Source: Amoebophrya sp. A120
Lineage: Eukaryota; Sar; Dinophyceae; Syndiniales; Amoebophryaceae
Length of the DNA stretch: 64,000 bases
NCBI GenBank assembly: GCA_905178155.1
Contig: CAJINV010000005.1
Location: 5,225,038-5,289,037 of the forward strand
Direction: 5' to 3'
The position numbers were made by a program, and so were the translations under genes. Of this stretch, positions 41,353 through 52,840 are shown one piece after another. Position 1 is the stretch's first letter; every line of letters begins with the position of its first letter. Under the pieces are notes generated by a model that saw only the letters and a program-made list of their open reading frames with translations, had not been told where the DNA came from and ran no database searches.

Positions 41353-42851
41353 TTTGTCGCTTTGAGTAGAGATCTTCAAAACCTCTCTTTCCGTATAAAT
41401 CAAAACAGCTCACCATCTACCAGCGACATCACGGCTTCCACGACACTCGCGGACAAGTTTGTGATTCTCGGGAGAAAGCTGGCGTTTTTTGTGCAAATCA
41501 ACTGGCTCGAGCAGCTCACGAAGTCCAAATGGAGCGGGGAACTGCAGCCGTCGGTCTGCAAGGTGCTGAATACGAAAACGAAGAAGCAGATTGCGAACTT
41601 CTACTTCGCAGGAGCAGGCAGGAGGGAAGGTATAGGTGGCACATCAGGGCAGATCTAGATGCTTACTTGCAGACATTATGACAGCACTGCTCTGTCTTGC
41701 ACGACTCTACTATAGTCGATGACAAACGCGAGCTAGCTTTAGCATTGCAGAATTCAGCGAAAAAAAAATCAGGTGTACTGTTTTTCGAGGATGACGAAGA
41801 GATGAGTCTGCTGCAGACCCCAGACCAGACCCCCGAGAAACAGACCCCCGGACAGGACAAATCAGGCCTATTAAATAACCAGGCTAAGGCCGCAAATAAG
41901 CGTGGCGAACACGAGCTACTCATGGTACAGCAGCAGCTTGATAAAAACTACAATCTCGTCCACAATACCCTGTACCTCCCGTCCCAAGCCTTTAACTACC
42001 AACCACCTTTGCTGCAGCACTACGACGGAAGTAGAACAGGAATGAACATGGACGTGCCAGGAGGCGCGGCAGGCACCAGCTCCGGAACAGGATCAGGCCC
42101 GACACGACCTTCGTACCAAGCGGACCTGCTGCAAAACCAGAACCAGAACACGTTTAACTACCAGCAGCTGAAGCAGCAGGAGCGGAAACAGCGGGAGAAA
42201 TTAGAAACTTTATTGTTTAAAAACCCGGAATTGCTGCTACCCTCCGGGAATTTGTTCGGAATATCCTGTGCAAAAGTATCGCACTCGTATTGCAGTCATG
42301 CATTACAAATCTTGTCCTTAAGGCAAATCCGCATTACAAATAATTTTATTTCTCATGCTGAGGAAATTTGTAATGCATTTATACGAGTGCGATACTTTTG
42401 CAATGCATACGGAACGACAAGCAGCAAGAGTCTCGATATCGACGTGAAGGCGGTGGTCTCGCAGGTGCACAACGTGCAGAATGCGTTTGTGAATGAATTG
42501 CTGAAGAAAGCGGCGATCTTGAAGAAATACCGCGAGATGAAATCGGCGGGTGGTGAGCAGGGGCAGACCCTGAAACTGTCCACGCAGCAGTTGCAGGAAC
42601 TGAGTGCCAAAGCCGACGAAGCAGACAAAACGCAGAAGGAGCTCGAGGAACTGTTGATGAGTTTGACGAAGAAGCAGAAGGAGTTGAAACGACAGTTTTT
42701 GGATTTGGAACAAGCCTGCGTGCGGCAAGCGAGCGGGGAAAAAGCGGTGGAAATCTCGATTGGGTTGGAGGAACTGGGACGGAGGATCGGGGGCGGAGAT
42801 GTTGGGGGTGCTGGGGGCGGTGTAGTTGGAGTTCCGGGGTTGGTCCGATGA
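41353..42851 (+). CDS. Coiled-coil protein with one GT-AG intron and one introner
   Basis: The frame opens at 41353 without an in-frame ATG, so the first exon is unresolved. Exons: about 41353-41629, 41716-42261, 42415-42851. The first part reads KFVILGRKLAFFVQINWLEQ, then an acidic region with PDQTPEKQTPG, Gln/Asn-rich sequence, and a C-terminal heptad-rich coiled coil (LSAKADEADKTQKELEELLM) ending in a Gly-rich tail. Function unknown; a structural or adaptor role is possible. The 86-nt intron 41630-41715 starts GTATAG and ends CTATAG and lacks flanking repeats, unlike every other intron here. Confidence 0.65.
42262..42409 (+). mobile_element. Introner family A (148 nt), stop-free in frame
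   Basis: TATCCTGTGC...GCAATGCATA, flanked by perfect CGGAA repeats. Removal of 153 nt is frame-neutral and the element itself has no stop in that frame, so retention would insert 51 residues. Confidence 0.87.
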
Positions 42852-45440
42852 AGCGAAGATCATGGGGGCGCGATTTGCGGCATCTTCATGCGGAAATGTT
42901 TTTAGTTGCGGCTTGATTGCCATTTGTTTTCTTACTTATGATTATCGGAAGATATTTTTATCGGCGCGGGCTTGTCCTAGTTGTAGTTTGAAAAACAGAA
43001 ATCGTGAAGCAGCCACAAGGCATTACTGGTACCAGAGAACCTGGAAGAGTCAGTGTTCAGTTCCCTTCAATGTAATTGCGTGCTGGCCTACAGGGAGCGG
43101 ACGTATGCATCAGGAGCGCAGCGAAGCGTCACGAATATAGGCACAAGAGGACACGCCGCGCGGACTGGTTTACTCCGCCCGACGAGCCCGCCGGGCGCGA
43201 AGACCGCGCCGCCCGGCGGGACCCCTAAGGAGGGAGGCCGCGGCGTGCCTCGTTTCCGCGGCAGTCGAGTCCAATGCTGCTGAGCCGCCTGCCGTGCTCA
43301 CAGCGCCCCGGCTGCGGCCAAGCGTGGCCCAGCAATTGCGCCGGACGAAGGTACGAAGCGGCCGGCCCGGCAGTCCGCATGGGGGCGCGCGAGGTCCAGC
43401 GGGGCCCACGCATCTACTTCGGTGGAGACGAAGCAGGGCCCTCGGGTACCCGGTGGGCAAGAGGCGGGGCAGTTTTGCTTTCGGATGGCCCCCGGCCGGG
43501 CGCGCGCTTTGTGGCCGGTCTGTGGCACGTCCGTGCAAGATTCGGCGCGCGCCCGCGGTTCGGGAACCTGCCGCGCCCCCGGCCCCAGACCGCGTAAACC
43601 GGGCGACTGGCGGACCGGCGGGGGAAGCCTCTCGCCCCGGCAGGTTAGTTTTTCCGTCTGTTGGGCAGCGCGCCAGCTTCCGTCGATAGAAATAACGGCG
43701 CGTGTGCTCCTACTTGGTGGCGTTGCCCTTCCGGCCCGCGCCGGTCCCTTGGGTGCGCCGGGCCCGCTTGCGGGGCGGGGGCGGCGGCTCGGTTTTGGGG
43801 GCCGCCGGCCGGGGCGTGCGCCCGCCGGCCCGCTCGCTTGCTTCCTTGGGCCCGGCGGGCCAGGCGCCCGGGGGCCTCACGGAGCTGGACAGGAAAGTAA
43901 CCAACCGAGTTTGGCCTCCCTCCGGTATCGATCCGGGCTCTTTCTCCTCGCACAGACGGGCGCCAAACCGAGGACACACACCCGGCCGGAGGGGGGCAGC
44001 GATTGGCCCCCTCTGCAATCGAAAAGGCCGCCGGGGGCGCGCGGCCGGCGGGCGGGGGACGCGGCCAGCTTGGGTGACCTGGCGCGCGCCCTGGGGTTTG
44101 GGCGACCGAGCGCCTAGCCCGGCCGGCGGCCTGCTGCGTCCCTCCGTTTCTTTGGTGGGGCGGGCTTGGCGCGCGGCCCACCGGCAAGCGACCGGCGCCT
44201 CCCTTGCCGCTGCCCAGGGGTAGCGTTTTGGCCCCGGGGAGTGTGCGTGTGTGTGCGCCCTCTTACTTTCCTGCGATCAGTCTTGCCAACTCGTGTTGCG
44301 CAGAGCGGTTTCGCTTGCCCGGGCCAGCCCGCGTTTGTGAGGAAGTGGGGCATGCATGGGGCAGGGGTCCGCGCCGGCTTTTGGTGGGCTCTTTCTGGCC
44401 GGCGCGGCGGCTTTTTAGGCCGGCAGCCGTTTGGAGGTCAAGCTTGAACAATTGGCACGCGCGGCTGTGTGTGTGCGTTATGTTTGTATGGCAGCCCCAA
44501 CCCGCTGGCGCGGTTGTTATTGCTTGAAGGTATCTATGTGTAAGTATAGCTGGTCCGTCCGGCGTATGTCTGAGTTTGTTCTTCTACTCCGGCCTTCTTG
44601 TCCTTCGGTCAAGTACAACTCTGAAAAATGGACTCGGTCATAAGTTTTGTAATTCACGCGTTGGCAGCACTCAGTCTCATTTTCCCCAGAAGCAGCACCG
44701 TCGTAATTTCGGTCTTTTGGATGTGCCTTGGATGTTCTGTTCGTCGGTCGCGGGCTCATCTTACGCTTTTTCCAAGTGAAATAAATCGCTGCTCAGGCTA
44801 TAGTTTGATTTTCTGCTTCGGTTCTTCACAAAATGAAGCGTTGCGTCGCGGTCGGTTAAGAGAGTATAGTCTTTGACACAGATTGACGCGCGTGGTCTTA
44901 CAACTTCGGTCTCATCTACATCTTGCGCAACCTTTTTCATCTTCGGTTGCAACGCACACCCTCCAGAAATCGGAGCCTGTCCTGGTACTTGCCGTATTTT
45001 CGTGGACGGATATGTGTCTCGGTCTCGGTCTCCTAAGTATTCGGTTTCTTCAGCTGAAGATTTTTTGCCTTGCTCTGCCTACGTATAAAACAAAAATCAG
45101 ATTAAGCTTTTTCATCTGCCAAAACAATCCGGCAGCACTTTACGACTTCTTCTGACATGACTTTGACTACGTCTACGACACTCATCAGATTCAGATCACA
45201 GCCAGGAATTATCTTAAATATCATGACTTTAGTTGTTGATCTTGATGTTGGTGGCGGCCCCGGGTGGGCCTCCACCTCGAAAGCCAAAACTGCGTGCCCC
45301 ACCCGTCCGTAAAAGTTATACCACTAGCCGCTTAACAATAATTCTCTGAGCAAACGGTATTTGTATTTCAAGAGGCAACTACCTCACATACCGGTCATTA
45401 TCTTCACGAATACGACCACGACAAGTTGTGCCTCAAATAA
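42852..45440. other. GC-rich non-coding block
   Basis: 43150-44500 is strongly GC-rich with many overlapping frames on both strands and no recognisable protein. No introners are inside. 44500-45440 is mixed composition and holds the presumed promoter of the next gene. Confidence 0.45.
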
Positions 45441-48400
45441 ATGGTTAAAGTTGATTTCAACGTAACGACTTCCAACAGGATGGTGGAAAACGAAAAATCC
45501 GGGAAGATCAGCCAGAACTACGACTACACGCACACGACGAGGAGGTCCACCCGCCTGAGCACCGACAGCGCCAATGAGGACAGCAAGAACCTTATCCTGT
45601 GCAAAAGTATCGTACTCGTACAAATGCAAGTCTTGCATTACAAATCTTGTTTCCAAGGCAAATCTGCACTACAAATTTTATGTCTCATGCTGAGGAAATT
45701 TGTAATGCATTCATACGAGTGCGATACTTTTGGTTTTGGAGTTCATAAACCTCCTCGGCAGCGAGCTCTCCGCCCGGCTGGTCTATCATGTGCGAAAACG
45801 TCCCCACATAAGAGTTGTTGTCATGCAGATTCGCAACACCAGGAACTACACTTGTATTGTGCATCCCCTGCATGAGAGGCATTTATTTTCATTCGTGTTG
45901 AAAAAATATTTGTAGTGCTGTAAACAGTTGAACAAGTGGCCTTCTGAAGATGCGACTGTCCTACTTGGCAGCCTGTATGTTCCCAACTTGACTCTGGGAA
46001 GTAGATGCGGACGTTTTTACCAACGATACGGTCCAGAAGATCTTCATCGGATTTTTCTCTGCCGTCCCCGTTTTGTACATGTTTACGCTGCCCTGGGTCG
46101 GGTTGCACACGCTGTATGCCAAGGCGCCCCCCCAGTACAATCGGAGCAATGAGTGGTTTGACGGCGTGGAGATTGATGCCGGCGCGCCCGGTATCACGCA
46201 TGTGGAGTTTGTGCCTGGCGTGACGAGCGCGGCGCAGTTGCCAACGGCGCACGGCCCCTCGACGCTGGTCTTGCCGGAACAACTGCGGGTGGAAGACTGG
46301 TATGCAATGCAAAAGTATCGTACTGCTCGTATAAAAAATGCATTACAAACTCCCCCAGCATTACAAATCCAATTTGTAATGCTGATTTACCTTGAGAAAC
46401 AGGTTTGTAATGCGTAAATGCAATCACTACGAGTACGATACTTTTGCACAGGATAACTGGACGAATTTGCAGATGCTGACGTTGTCGGAGATGATTGCGG
46501 ACGCACCGGCCACCGGGCTCATGTCCCTGCTTTTCTTCTTCCCGTGTCTCTTCCTGTGGTTCGATTTTCTCGCGGTTTCGGCAAGGGTGCGAAGATATCG
46601 AACGCAAATCAATATGTAATGTCTGGGTCTGAAATTGAAAGTAGTAAACTTGTGATGCGCTGGGCGGTTGCGGTTCTTAGACAGGTACGACGAGGACGTG
46701 CCTCAATTCACATACAAGGAAGCGTGACAACTTTTTGTGTCCTCGCTAGGTGCTGTTTATCTTGCCGATAATTCTGAATGGTACTTAAATTGCGTTTGTG
46801 CATGACAGAAAGCTGTCCTGCGGCGTGACGTGCATAAGAGACATTTGAGACTTCTTGTGTCAGCTGAGCATGACATTCTCCCAGACCCCGACATCATCAT
46901 GTTTGCAATGCATAGGAGCGGCAAGATGGAGCACATTACATACACGAAAGTGTATCGCTTGCTGCTTTTCTCGCTGGTGCTGATTTTCCAGATCTTGTAT
47001 CAAAAGGAAAAATCCCCCCTCCCCATATCGCAAACGAAATTTGTGATGCTGGATTTGAGTACACATATCAGATTTGTCTTGCTGAAGAGGACTGCAGGCC
47101 CACATCAAGCCTGAGTAGAGAGGTTTTTGCCTAGGCGCTTAGCATGAGAAACGTCTGCGCTGTAGGCCAAACAGCATCACAAACCGCCTGCATAAATGCG
47201 GCGGAGCCTGTGGAATTGCCTTCCTGCAAGACAGAGATCATTTGTGGTCGCAAGTCAGCATTGCAAATTTTCTGAAACGTACCTTTTCGATATGGGGAGG
47301 GGGGATTTTTCCCCGGGATATCTTGTTCGGTTTGTTTCTCGCGCACCCGGTTGGCATAGACATATGCTCTGCAAAAGTATCGTACTCGTATAATGAATTG
47401 CACTCATGCATGACAAATACCTGTCCCAACCTGAATCAGCATGATGAATTCCAACTTATTTGTTCTTGGTAAATAAATTTGTGATGCAATTTATACCTAG
47501 ATACTTTTGCAATGCATAAGAGAAGGCCTTCGACATGGTGCACTACTGCGTCGTGATGGGCTTCTGCTTCTTCAGCAGCTTCTATTTTGTGTGCCGACTT
47601 TACGTATCAAATGTAAAAATGTCTGGGTCTGGAAGATTCTGACACTTGTCATGCACGTTCTGCATGAGCCATGATGTCTGTGATGCATACCCTAGCAATG
47701 CAGATTTTTTGAGGGCTTCTTGATGCGTATTCCGCATGACAAATGCCTTCTCAGCGTAGCAAAAATTGTATTTTCTTTGGTACTCATGCAATACAGATTT
47801 TTTTGGAATCCAAATGCAGCAATTCTTCCAGACCCAGACATTTTTACATTTGATATTACGGAGAGTGGAATTGGGCGGTGGCAATTTTTGCGATGTTCGG
47901 CTTCTTCGCCTTTGCGGTACTGGGCTACATATCCTGTGTGCAAAAGTATCGCTACTCGTATTGCAATCATGCATTACAAATCCTCTCTTTAAGGTAAATA
48001 CACATTACAAATTTCATTTCTCATGCTGAGGAAATTTGTAATGCATTTATATATACGAGTGCGATACTTTTGCAGTGCATACTACAGCCTGTTCAGCAAA
48101 ACAAAAATTAAGTACTGGTTTTGGGTTGCGGAATCCCTTTTGCATTGCAAAAGCATCGTACTAGTATAAATTGCATAACAAATTTTGGCAAGAAGAAAAA
48201 TGGAATTTGTAATGCTGTTTTACCTTAGGAAGGAGATTTGTCATGCATACTTGCAATTAGTACGAGTGCGATACTTTTGCACAGGATATCCCTGGGACTC
48301 ACCGCCATGATTTGGATCGCACCCATGTATTTTTTGGCCGGACAGTGTACGGACCGGAGCGGCAAGGAGTTTTGCATGTTTCGGTGTTGCGCCTGTTGTA

Positions 48401-48850
48401 TCAAATGTGAAAATGTCTGGGTCTGGAAGATTTCTAGATTTGTCATGCATATTTTCCATGACCCATCATGTCTGTGATGCATGCCGTAGCATCACAGATT
48501 TTTAAAGCGCTTTGTGATGCCTCTACAGCATGAGAAATGACCTCTCCGCGTAGCACAAACTGGAGTCCTCTTGCTGGTCATGCAATACAAATTTTTTCAG
48601 AATCCAGAGACAGCAGCACAAGTTTAGAATGTTCCAGACCCAGACATTTTTACATTTGATATGTTGCTGTCCCCGGGCGCGGGAAAGAGTGGAGTTTGCA
48701 CGGTCGCAGTACTACAATGTCTACGGCGCAGCTAGTACAAAGGTCGTGGATGAAAACACCAATTCTGATCAAGACGAGGATGTGATGCTGGAGGGCGAAG
48801 ATGGAGCAAGCGAGGGGGACGATATTTTTTCGGTGTCGGACAAAATTTGA
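45441..48850 (+). CDS. Multi-pass membrane protein, eleven exons, ten introners
   Basis: ATG 45441 to TGA 48850. Exons 45441-45592, 45753-45783, 46034-46300, 46461-46595, 46920-46997, 47326-47362, 47524-47604, 47861-47929, 48087-48138, 48294-48398 and 48667-48850 sum to 1191 nt: 396 aa plus stop. Six or so membrane helices are visible: FFSAVPVLYMFTLPWVGL; LMSLLFFFPCLFLWFDFL; LLLFSLVLIFQILFGLFL; VVMGFCFFSSFYFV; WAVAIFAMFGFFAFAVLG; LGLTAMIWIAPMYFLAG. A Cys-rich patch (FRCCACC) and an acidic cytosolic tail follow. The His in helix 4 and the Glu before helix 6 recall the Frag1/DRAM/Sfk1 group, but this is only a weak resemblance. Exons of 31, 37 and 52 nt are notable. Confidence 0.8.
45593..45747 (+). 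mobile_element. Introner family A (155 nt), right end replaced
   Basis: TATCCTGTGC...TTTTGGTTTTGGAGTTCATA. The flanking repeat AACCT is perfect. The last 15 nt do not pair with the left end, yet frame restoration holds. Confidence 0.8.
45784..46028 (+). mobile_element. Introner family C (245 nt)
   Basis: TATCATGTGCGAAAACGTCC...ACCAACGATA, with flanks TGGTC and CGGTC. Excision joins LSARLV to QKIFIGF. Confidence 0.82.
46301..46455 (+). mobile_element. Introner family A (155 nt), mixed ends
   Basis: TATGCAATGC...GCACAGGATA, flanked by perfect ACTGG repeats. Confidence 0.86.
46596..46914 (+). mobile_element. Introner family B, diverged (319 nt)
   Basis: TATCGAACGC...GTTTGCAATGCATA, with flanks GAAGA and GGAGC (three of five match). 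The frame-neutral removal of 324 nt joins ARVRR to GKMEHIT. Confidence 0.72.
46998..47320 (+). mobile_element. Introner family D (323 nt)
   Basis: TATCAAAAGGAAAAATCCCC...GATTTTTCCCCGGGATA, flanked by perfect TCTTG repeats. Confidence 0.87.
47363..47518 (+). mobile_element. Introner family A (156 nt)
   Basis: TATGCTCTGC...GCAATGCATA, with flanks AGACA and AGAGA. The exon between it and the previous introner is 37 nt. Confidence 0.82.
47605..47855 (+). mobile_element. Introner family B (251 nt)
   Basis: TATCAAATGTAAAAATGTC...ACATTTGATA, flanked by perfect TTACG repeats. The interior is the reverse complement of that of 7238-7499. Confidence 0.87.
47930..48081 (+). mobile_element. Introner family A (152 nt)
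   Basis: TATCCTGTGTGC...GCAGTGCATA, with the flanking repeat CTACA perfect. Confidence 0.86.
48139..48288 (+). mobile_element. Introner family A (150 nt), left end TTT
   Basis: TTTGCATTGC...GCACAGGATA. The flanking repeat TCCCT is perfect; the usual TAT start has become TTT. Confidence 0.82.
48399..48661 (+). mobile_element. Introner family B (263 nt)
   Basis: TATCAAATGTGAAAATGTC...ACATTTGATA, flanked by perfect TGTTG repeats. Excision joins FRCCAC to CCPRARE. Confidence 0.86.
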
Positions 48851-49658
48851 GGCGCTTTTTTTCCAGAAGATACGCATGGCAATAGTAGTACCACTCTGAA
48901 AGTCTACTTTCCACTTAGTACATTTACTATACTCATTTATTACATTTTCTTGATGCTTCTCTGAAAGAAGTAAGTTAGCTTGTTGTACTAGTGATTACGG
49001 ATCATTTACAAAGCAAGAACTACCAGGAGCGGTTTGTTGATGCCCACTGCCGTGTAAGTAAGTAGCTGCGAACTACTGGGTGTTATCGCAGTGGCAGTGG
49101 TGGAAAAGTATTCACAAAGACAAAAACACCCTCCTGTTACGAATTATCAATAAGTTTTTTTACTATGATCCGCATGAATATTGTTGGATTTGGAACAGCA
49201 ACAATCAATCTATCACAATCAGCGCTGAAACAAAATTAGCAGTTATGCAGCAACGCCTCGATTTATAGTTGAGGGTATCAACTGTTTCTTGTGAAGCAGA
49301 AGTACATCGTGGCTCGCAGTGCTTGTGTTCGTCGAACGTAGAACTGTTGTTCAAGATCATTGCCTCCTCCGCACGCTTCAAAAGAGAATGAACTCCTCGC
49401 GCCGTTTGGCAGATCGTTGCTGCTATGGTGTATCAATTTTTACTTACTTAAGAGGAAGAAAGTAATGAAATACCTCTAGCCCGGGGAGCCGTCGCTTCTT
49501 CCCGCGGCCAACAAAAATCCAAAGTGTCCTCAACCTTTGTGCCGTCCCTCGTACCGTGGGCATTCTCGTTCTTTTCCGAAGCGGCAAAAGGTTTATGTGC
49601 AGCAGCCAGCGAAGAATCTTCAATTGTAGCCAATAAAAGGGGCAAGAACGCGAACAAG
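48851..49658. other. Spacer and probable 5' UTR
   Basis: No gene recognised. The frame of the next gene is open from 49452 but has no ATG before 49659, so part of this may be 5' UTR or an unseen exon. Confidence 0.45.
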
Positions 49659-52474
49659 ATGAGCAGGCGACCGGCAGGAACCCGAACCTTTGTTTCGTGC
49701 ACCTACATGATGCAGGTGGGTCTTCTGTTGCTCGCCTTCACGACAAGCATAACGAAAATTCAAGCTCAAGAACAACTACAAGAAGGAGCCGCAGAAAAAA
49801 ATAAAAACTTACTCTCCCCACAAGACAAGCCCAGATTCGCGCACGCCTATCTTTCGCACACGGCGGACAAGCTCAACTGCATTTTTTCGCGCCTGCTGGG
49901 AAAATCGTACAAGGGCCACGGGAAAACCGGCCGGAGGGGGTGCTTGGAGTTGCTGCTGACGCCCTCGACGCCGGACTTTGCGGGACACGGCGTGTTGGAT
50001 AAAAACCTGCTGGAGGACAGCAAAAAGCAAAAATTCGAATTTGACCAACGCACGGCGACGCATCTGTTATTCGAGGAGGCGTATGCATTGCAAGAGTTGT
50101 ATCGTGTTCGCGCTATGTTGCATGTAGTGCATTACAAGGAGTAGAAAGGTGGAATTTGTAATGCTGATTGCGGTCGGGTGGAAGAGGAAGCGTGCTTGTC
50201 ATGCGTGACTACAATACGATTACGAATGCATACGAGTGCGAAACAGCTTTTGCAGTGCATAAGGCGGAACGAATTTCCGAGAAGAAACCCTGGAGCCCGC
50301 GAATGTACAATTTCAGATCGGAACACGACCGGAAGCCGCACTCCACGAAGTGGAAGGAAGTTCGGGATTTCAACAAGATGTCCTGGGCGATTCTGAAGTC
50401 TCTCGAGCAGGAATTGCTGAATTTGCCGGAAGAGATCTTCGGGGGTGGGGCGGAGAAGCGGAAGAAGAAGAAATACAAGCAACCACATGACGTACTCACC
50501 GCTGCGTCAGAAGATGTTGTTGAAGAAGCCGACGTGCACTACCGGTTTTCCTGGCAACTGCAGACGGTGAAAGGGTTGATCACAGCGGTTGAGAACGAAA
50601 ATCGGGTTTGGGAGGCGGGCACCGCATTCGGCATAGTCGGTCCGGAAAAGGCGCCGGACGGCGAAGTAGAGAGGAAAAAAGGAAGAAAATCCGTCGGGGC
50701 TACACTGGATCAGTTCCTGAAGAGTTCGTTAGGCGTGGCACCGACGAGCACGATGAAAATTGGTAGTCCACCTTCGCAAGAAAACCGAACCATTTCTGGC
50801 GCAACTGCTGCTACAAGAACCGCAGGATCTTCATCTTCCGTTCTCTCCGCCTGCCCGCTCGTCAGTAATGATCTGAGTTCCGAGAAATTCTTTCACAACA
50901 GCGGGAGCACGCAGACCAGCACAACTTCTGGCGGAGGAAGTAATGATTCGTTTTTCTCCGGCGAGGCAGCGTTTGCGGTGTTCAAAATGCACTTGAAGTT
51001 AGGGGCGGAGAAGCTAAGACAGTGGTTGTTTGTGAACAAATTGGCGCAGAAATGGACAAAAAATTACGAAGTGACAGTTACGGATACGCATTCGACGGCG
51101 TCCACGACTTCTGAGGGAGAAACAACCTCCGGATCTGCTCCTGCGCAAATGACATCAAGCAACTTCTTGAGTCTCAACCTCGCCCTGAAGCTGATCGCAC
51201 CGACATTAGACGAGGGAAGCATCCTTGCCGCCAAAAATATCTCAAATAGTACAGGCAAAGACGGTGGCGAAACCGAAACCTCCACTCCGGAAATAGCCTC
51301 TAACCTCATCCTGGTCAACGACATTGTGAACAGCGTGGCGCACTTGCCGTCCTACTCATCGAACTCAGGCGCGGATGACGCCTTCGGCTCCTCCACCTGG
51401 GAAGCGGTAGAGCAAGCGGGGCCGACTGGTCGTGTGGCTTCGTATGGAGTGGACGAGGAGGGTTCGAAAGCGAAGTCTTCTTGGACGACGAAAAAGAAGG
51501 TGAATCGAAATCCCAAACCTAGGGCATTGTTGCTTGCGGAGGAGGAGGAGGAACTTCTGAGAACAAAATCGGGCAGTGAAGATTTTTCCCCGTTTACTGC
51601 AAGTACACTCTCCACAACCACCCGAGATCTCGCCGGCTTCTTCTACTCGGCAATCCCCGCGAGGAAGAAGGTGACGAGTAAAGGAACGAAAACCAAACCG
51701 TCCACGCTAGTCCAACCAAGTGACCTGGTCTACGTGGTGAACGCAACGTCTGTGTTGCTGTTGAATGAGGAGGACGAGGGTAATAAAGCGACTAAAGCAG
51801 GCTCAGCTTCATCAGCCCCCTCTTCTCCCTGGACCCCCCTCCGGCTGCAGAAAACCGCCTTTCGGATCATCGCGTCTTATTTCATCAAAACTTACTGGCT
51901 CTGGAAGTTCGTGATGGAGAAAAACTGGTTCGAATTCCACCCGGAAAACAGCCATTTCGGGTCGTCTTTAGAAAATGCTAGCCTTTCGCAGTTGGGGATC
52001 GTGCAGAAGGGTTTGACGGAATTGCTAGCGGAGGAGTTAGTGCACTTTTCCACGAACAATGAACAAAACGTCGACGACGGGTCGTCCTCTACTTCGGGAA
52101 AAGCTGTCCATTCCGGAGCGAAGACGAAAGCGCAGGACCAGTTTTCGGATGAAAAAATTCTGCCGAAGAATTGCTTGAAGCCGATGGAGAGTGAGGAGCT
52201 GTTTTTGAAACGAGTTTTACCGACGGCGAAGATGGTTTTTGCGGACGACACGGATCCGGGGTATTTGGACGCGCGGAATTTTTTGAAGCACTGGGGCGTG
52301 AGCTTGGTGGCAAGGTATTTGGCGGAGGGGAAGGGGATGGGGTGGGAGGAGTTGCTAGAAAGACCGATGTTGCCGCGGGATTTGGTTGTGGTGGATGAGA
52401 GCAGTGAGGAAGCGGTGAATGAAGCTCAAGAACCAATTTTTCTTGGAGGAGCGCATGCTGCCGATGAATTGTGA
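49659..52474 (+). CDS. Secreted or membrane-anchored 876-aa protein, two exons
   Basis: The start is the first in-frame ATG, 49659. The N-terminus MSRRPAGTR is followed by MMQVGLLLLAFTTSITKIQA, a typical signal peptide. Exons 49659-50081 and 50267-52474 join FEEA to ERISEKKPW. The body is rich in Ser, Thr, Glu and Lys with disordered stretches, punctuated by more ordered helical segments (KMSWAILKSLEQELLNLPEE; ASYFIKTYWLWKFVMEKNWF). No known domain recognised. The upstream frame contributes 69 further open codons without ATG. Confidence 0.72.
50082..50261 (+). mobile_element. Introner family A, diverged (180 nt)
   Basis: TATGCATTGCAAGAGTTGTA...TTTTGCAGTGCATA, flanked by perfect AGGCG repeats (50077-50081, 50262-50266). 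Removal of 185 nt restores frame. Confidence 0.85.
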
Positions 52475-52840
52475 AGTAGCCAAATCGCAATCAGGCCCTA
52501 GATTTTCATTTTGGTAGCGTTCTCGAAATAATGAAAGGACGGGGCGCCGCGGCGGCGAGTCTTCCGCCTTGGAGCATACACACAAAATGTGGATCTAGGT
52601 GGTTGTTGTCTTTTCCGAGGGTGTTTGCATTTGTTCGTTTTGCTGGTGAATCCTCGTCCTCTCGTTCGATAAGATCGTACGAGAAGGTGCTGGAAGAGAT
52701 GCGGAGTCTGGCAGGCGCCGAAATCAGAGAGCGCGTCAGATGACACGAATTTGAGTTGCAGCTCCTGCGCAATCGAGCGTCAGTGATGGTTTCGAGTAGC
52801 AATCCTCTCATGTGAGCGGTCTAGACGAGTGCAGTGGAAG
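52475..52840. other. Spacer upstream of the first repeat-unit paralog
   Basis: No ORF, RNA or introner is seen. It presumably carries the promoter of the gene at 52841. Confidence 0.45.

Noticed and set aside
43921-43945. tRNA B-box-like GGTATCGATCC
   Set aside because: One base too long for the consensus and no cloverleaf or A box can be drawn around it.
43170-44527. Many GC-rich ORFs, up to 231 codons
   Set aside because: Present in nearly every frame on both strands and without motifs; no evidence of coding.
49524-49658. Upstream start for the 876-aa protein
   Set aside because: The open stretch begins with GTG and has no ATG; the ATG at 49659 directly precedes a good signal peptide.
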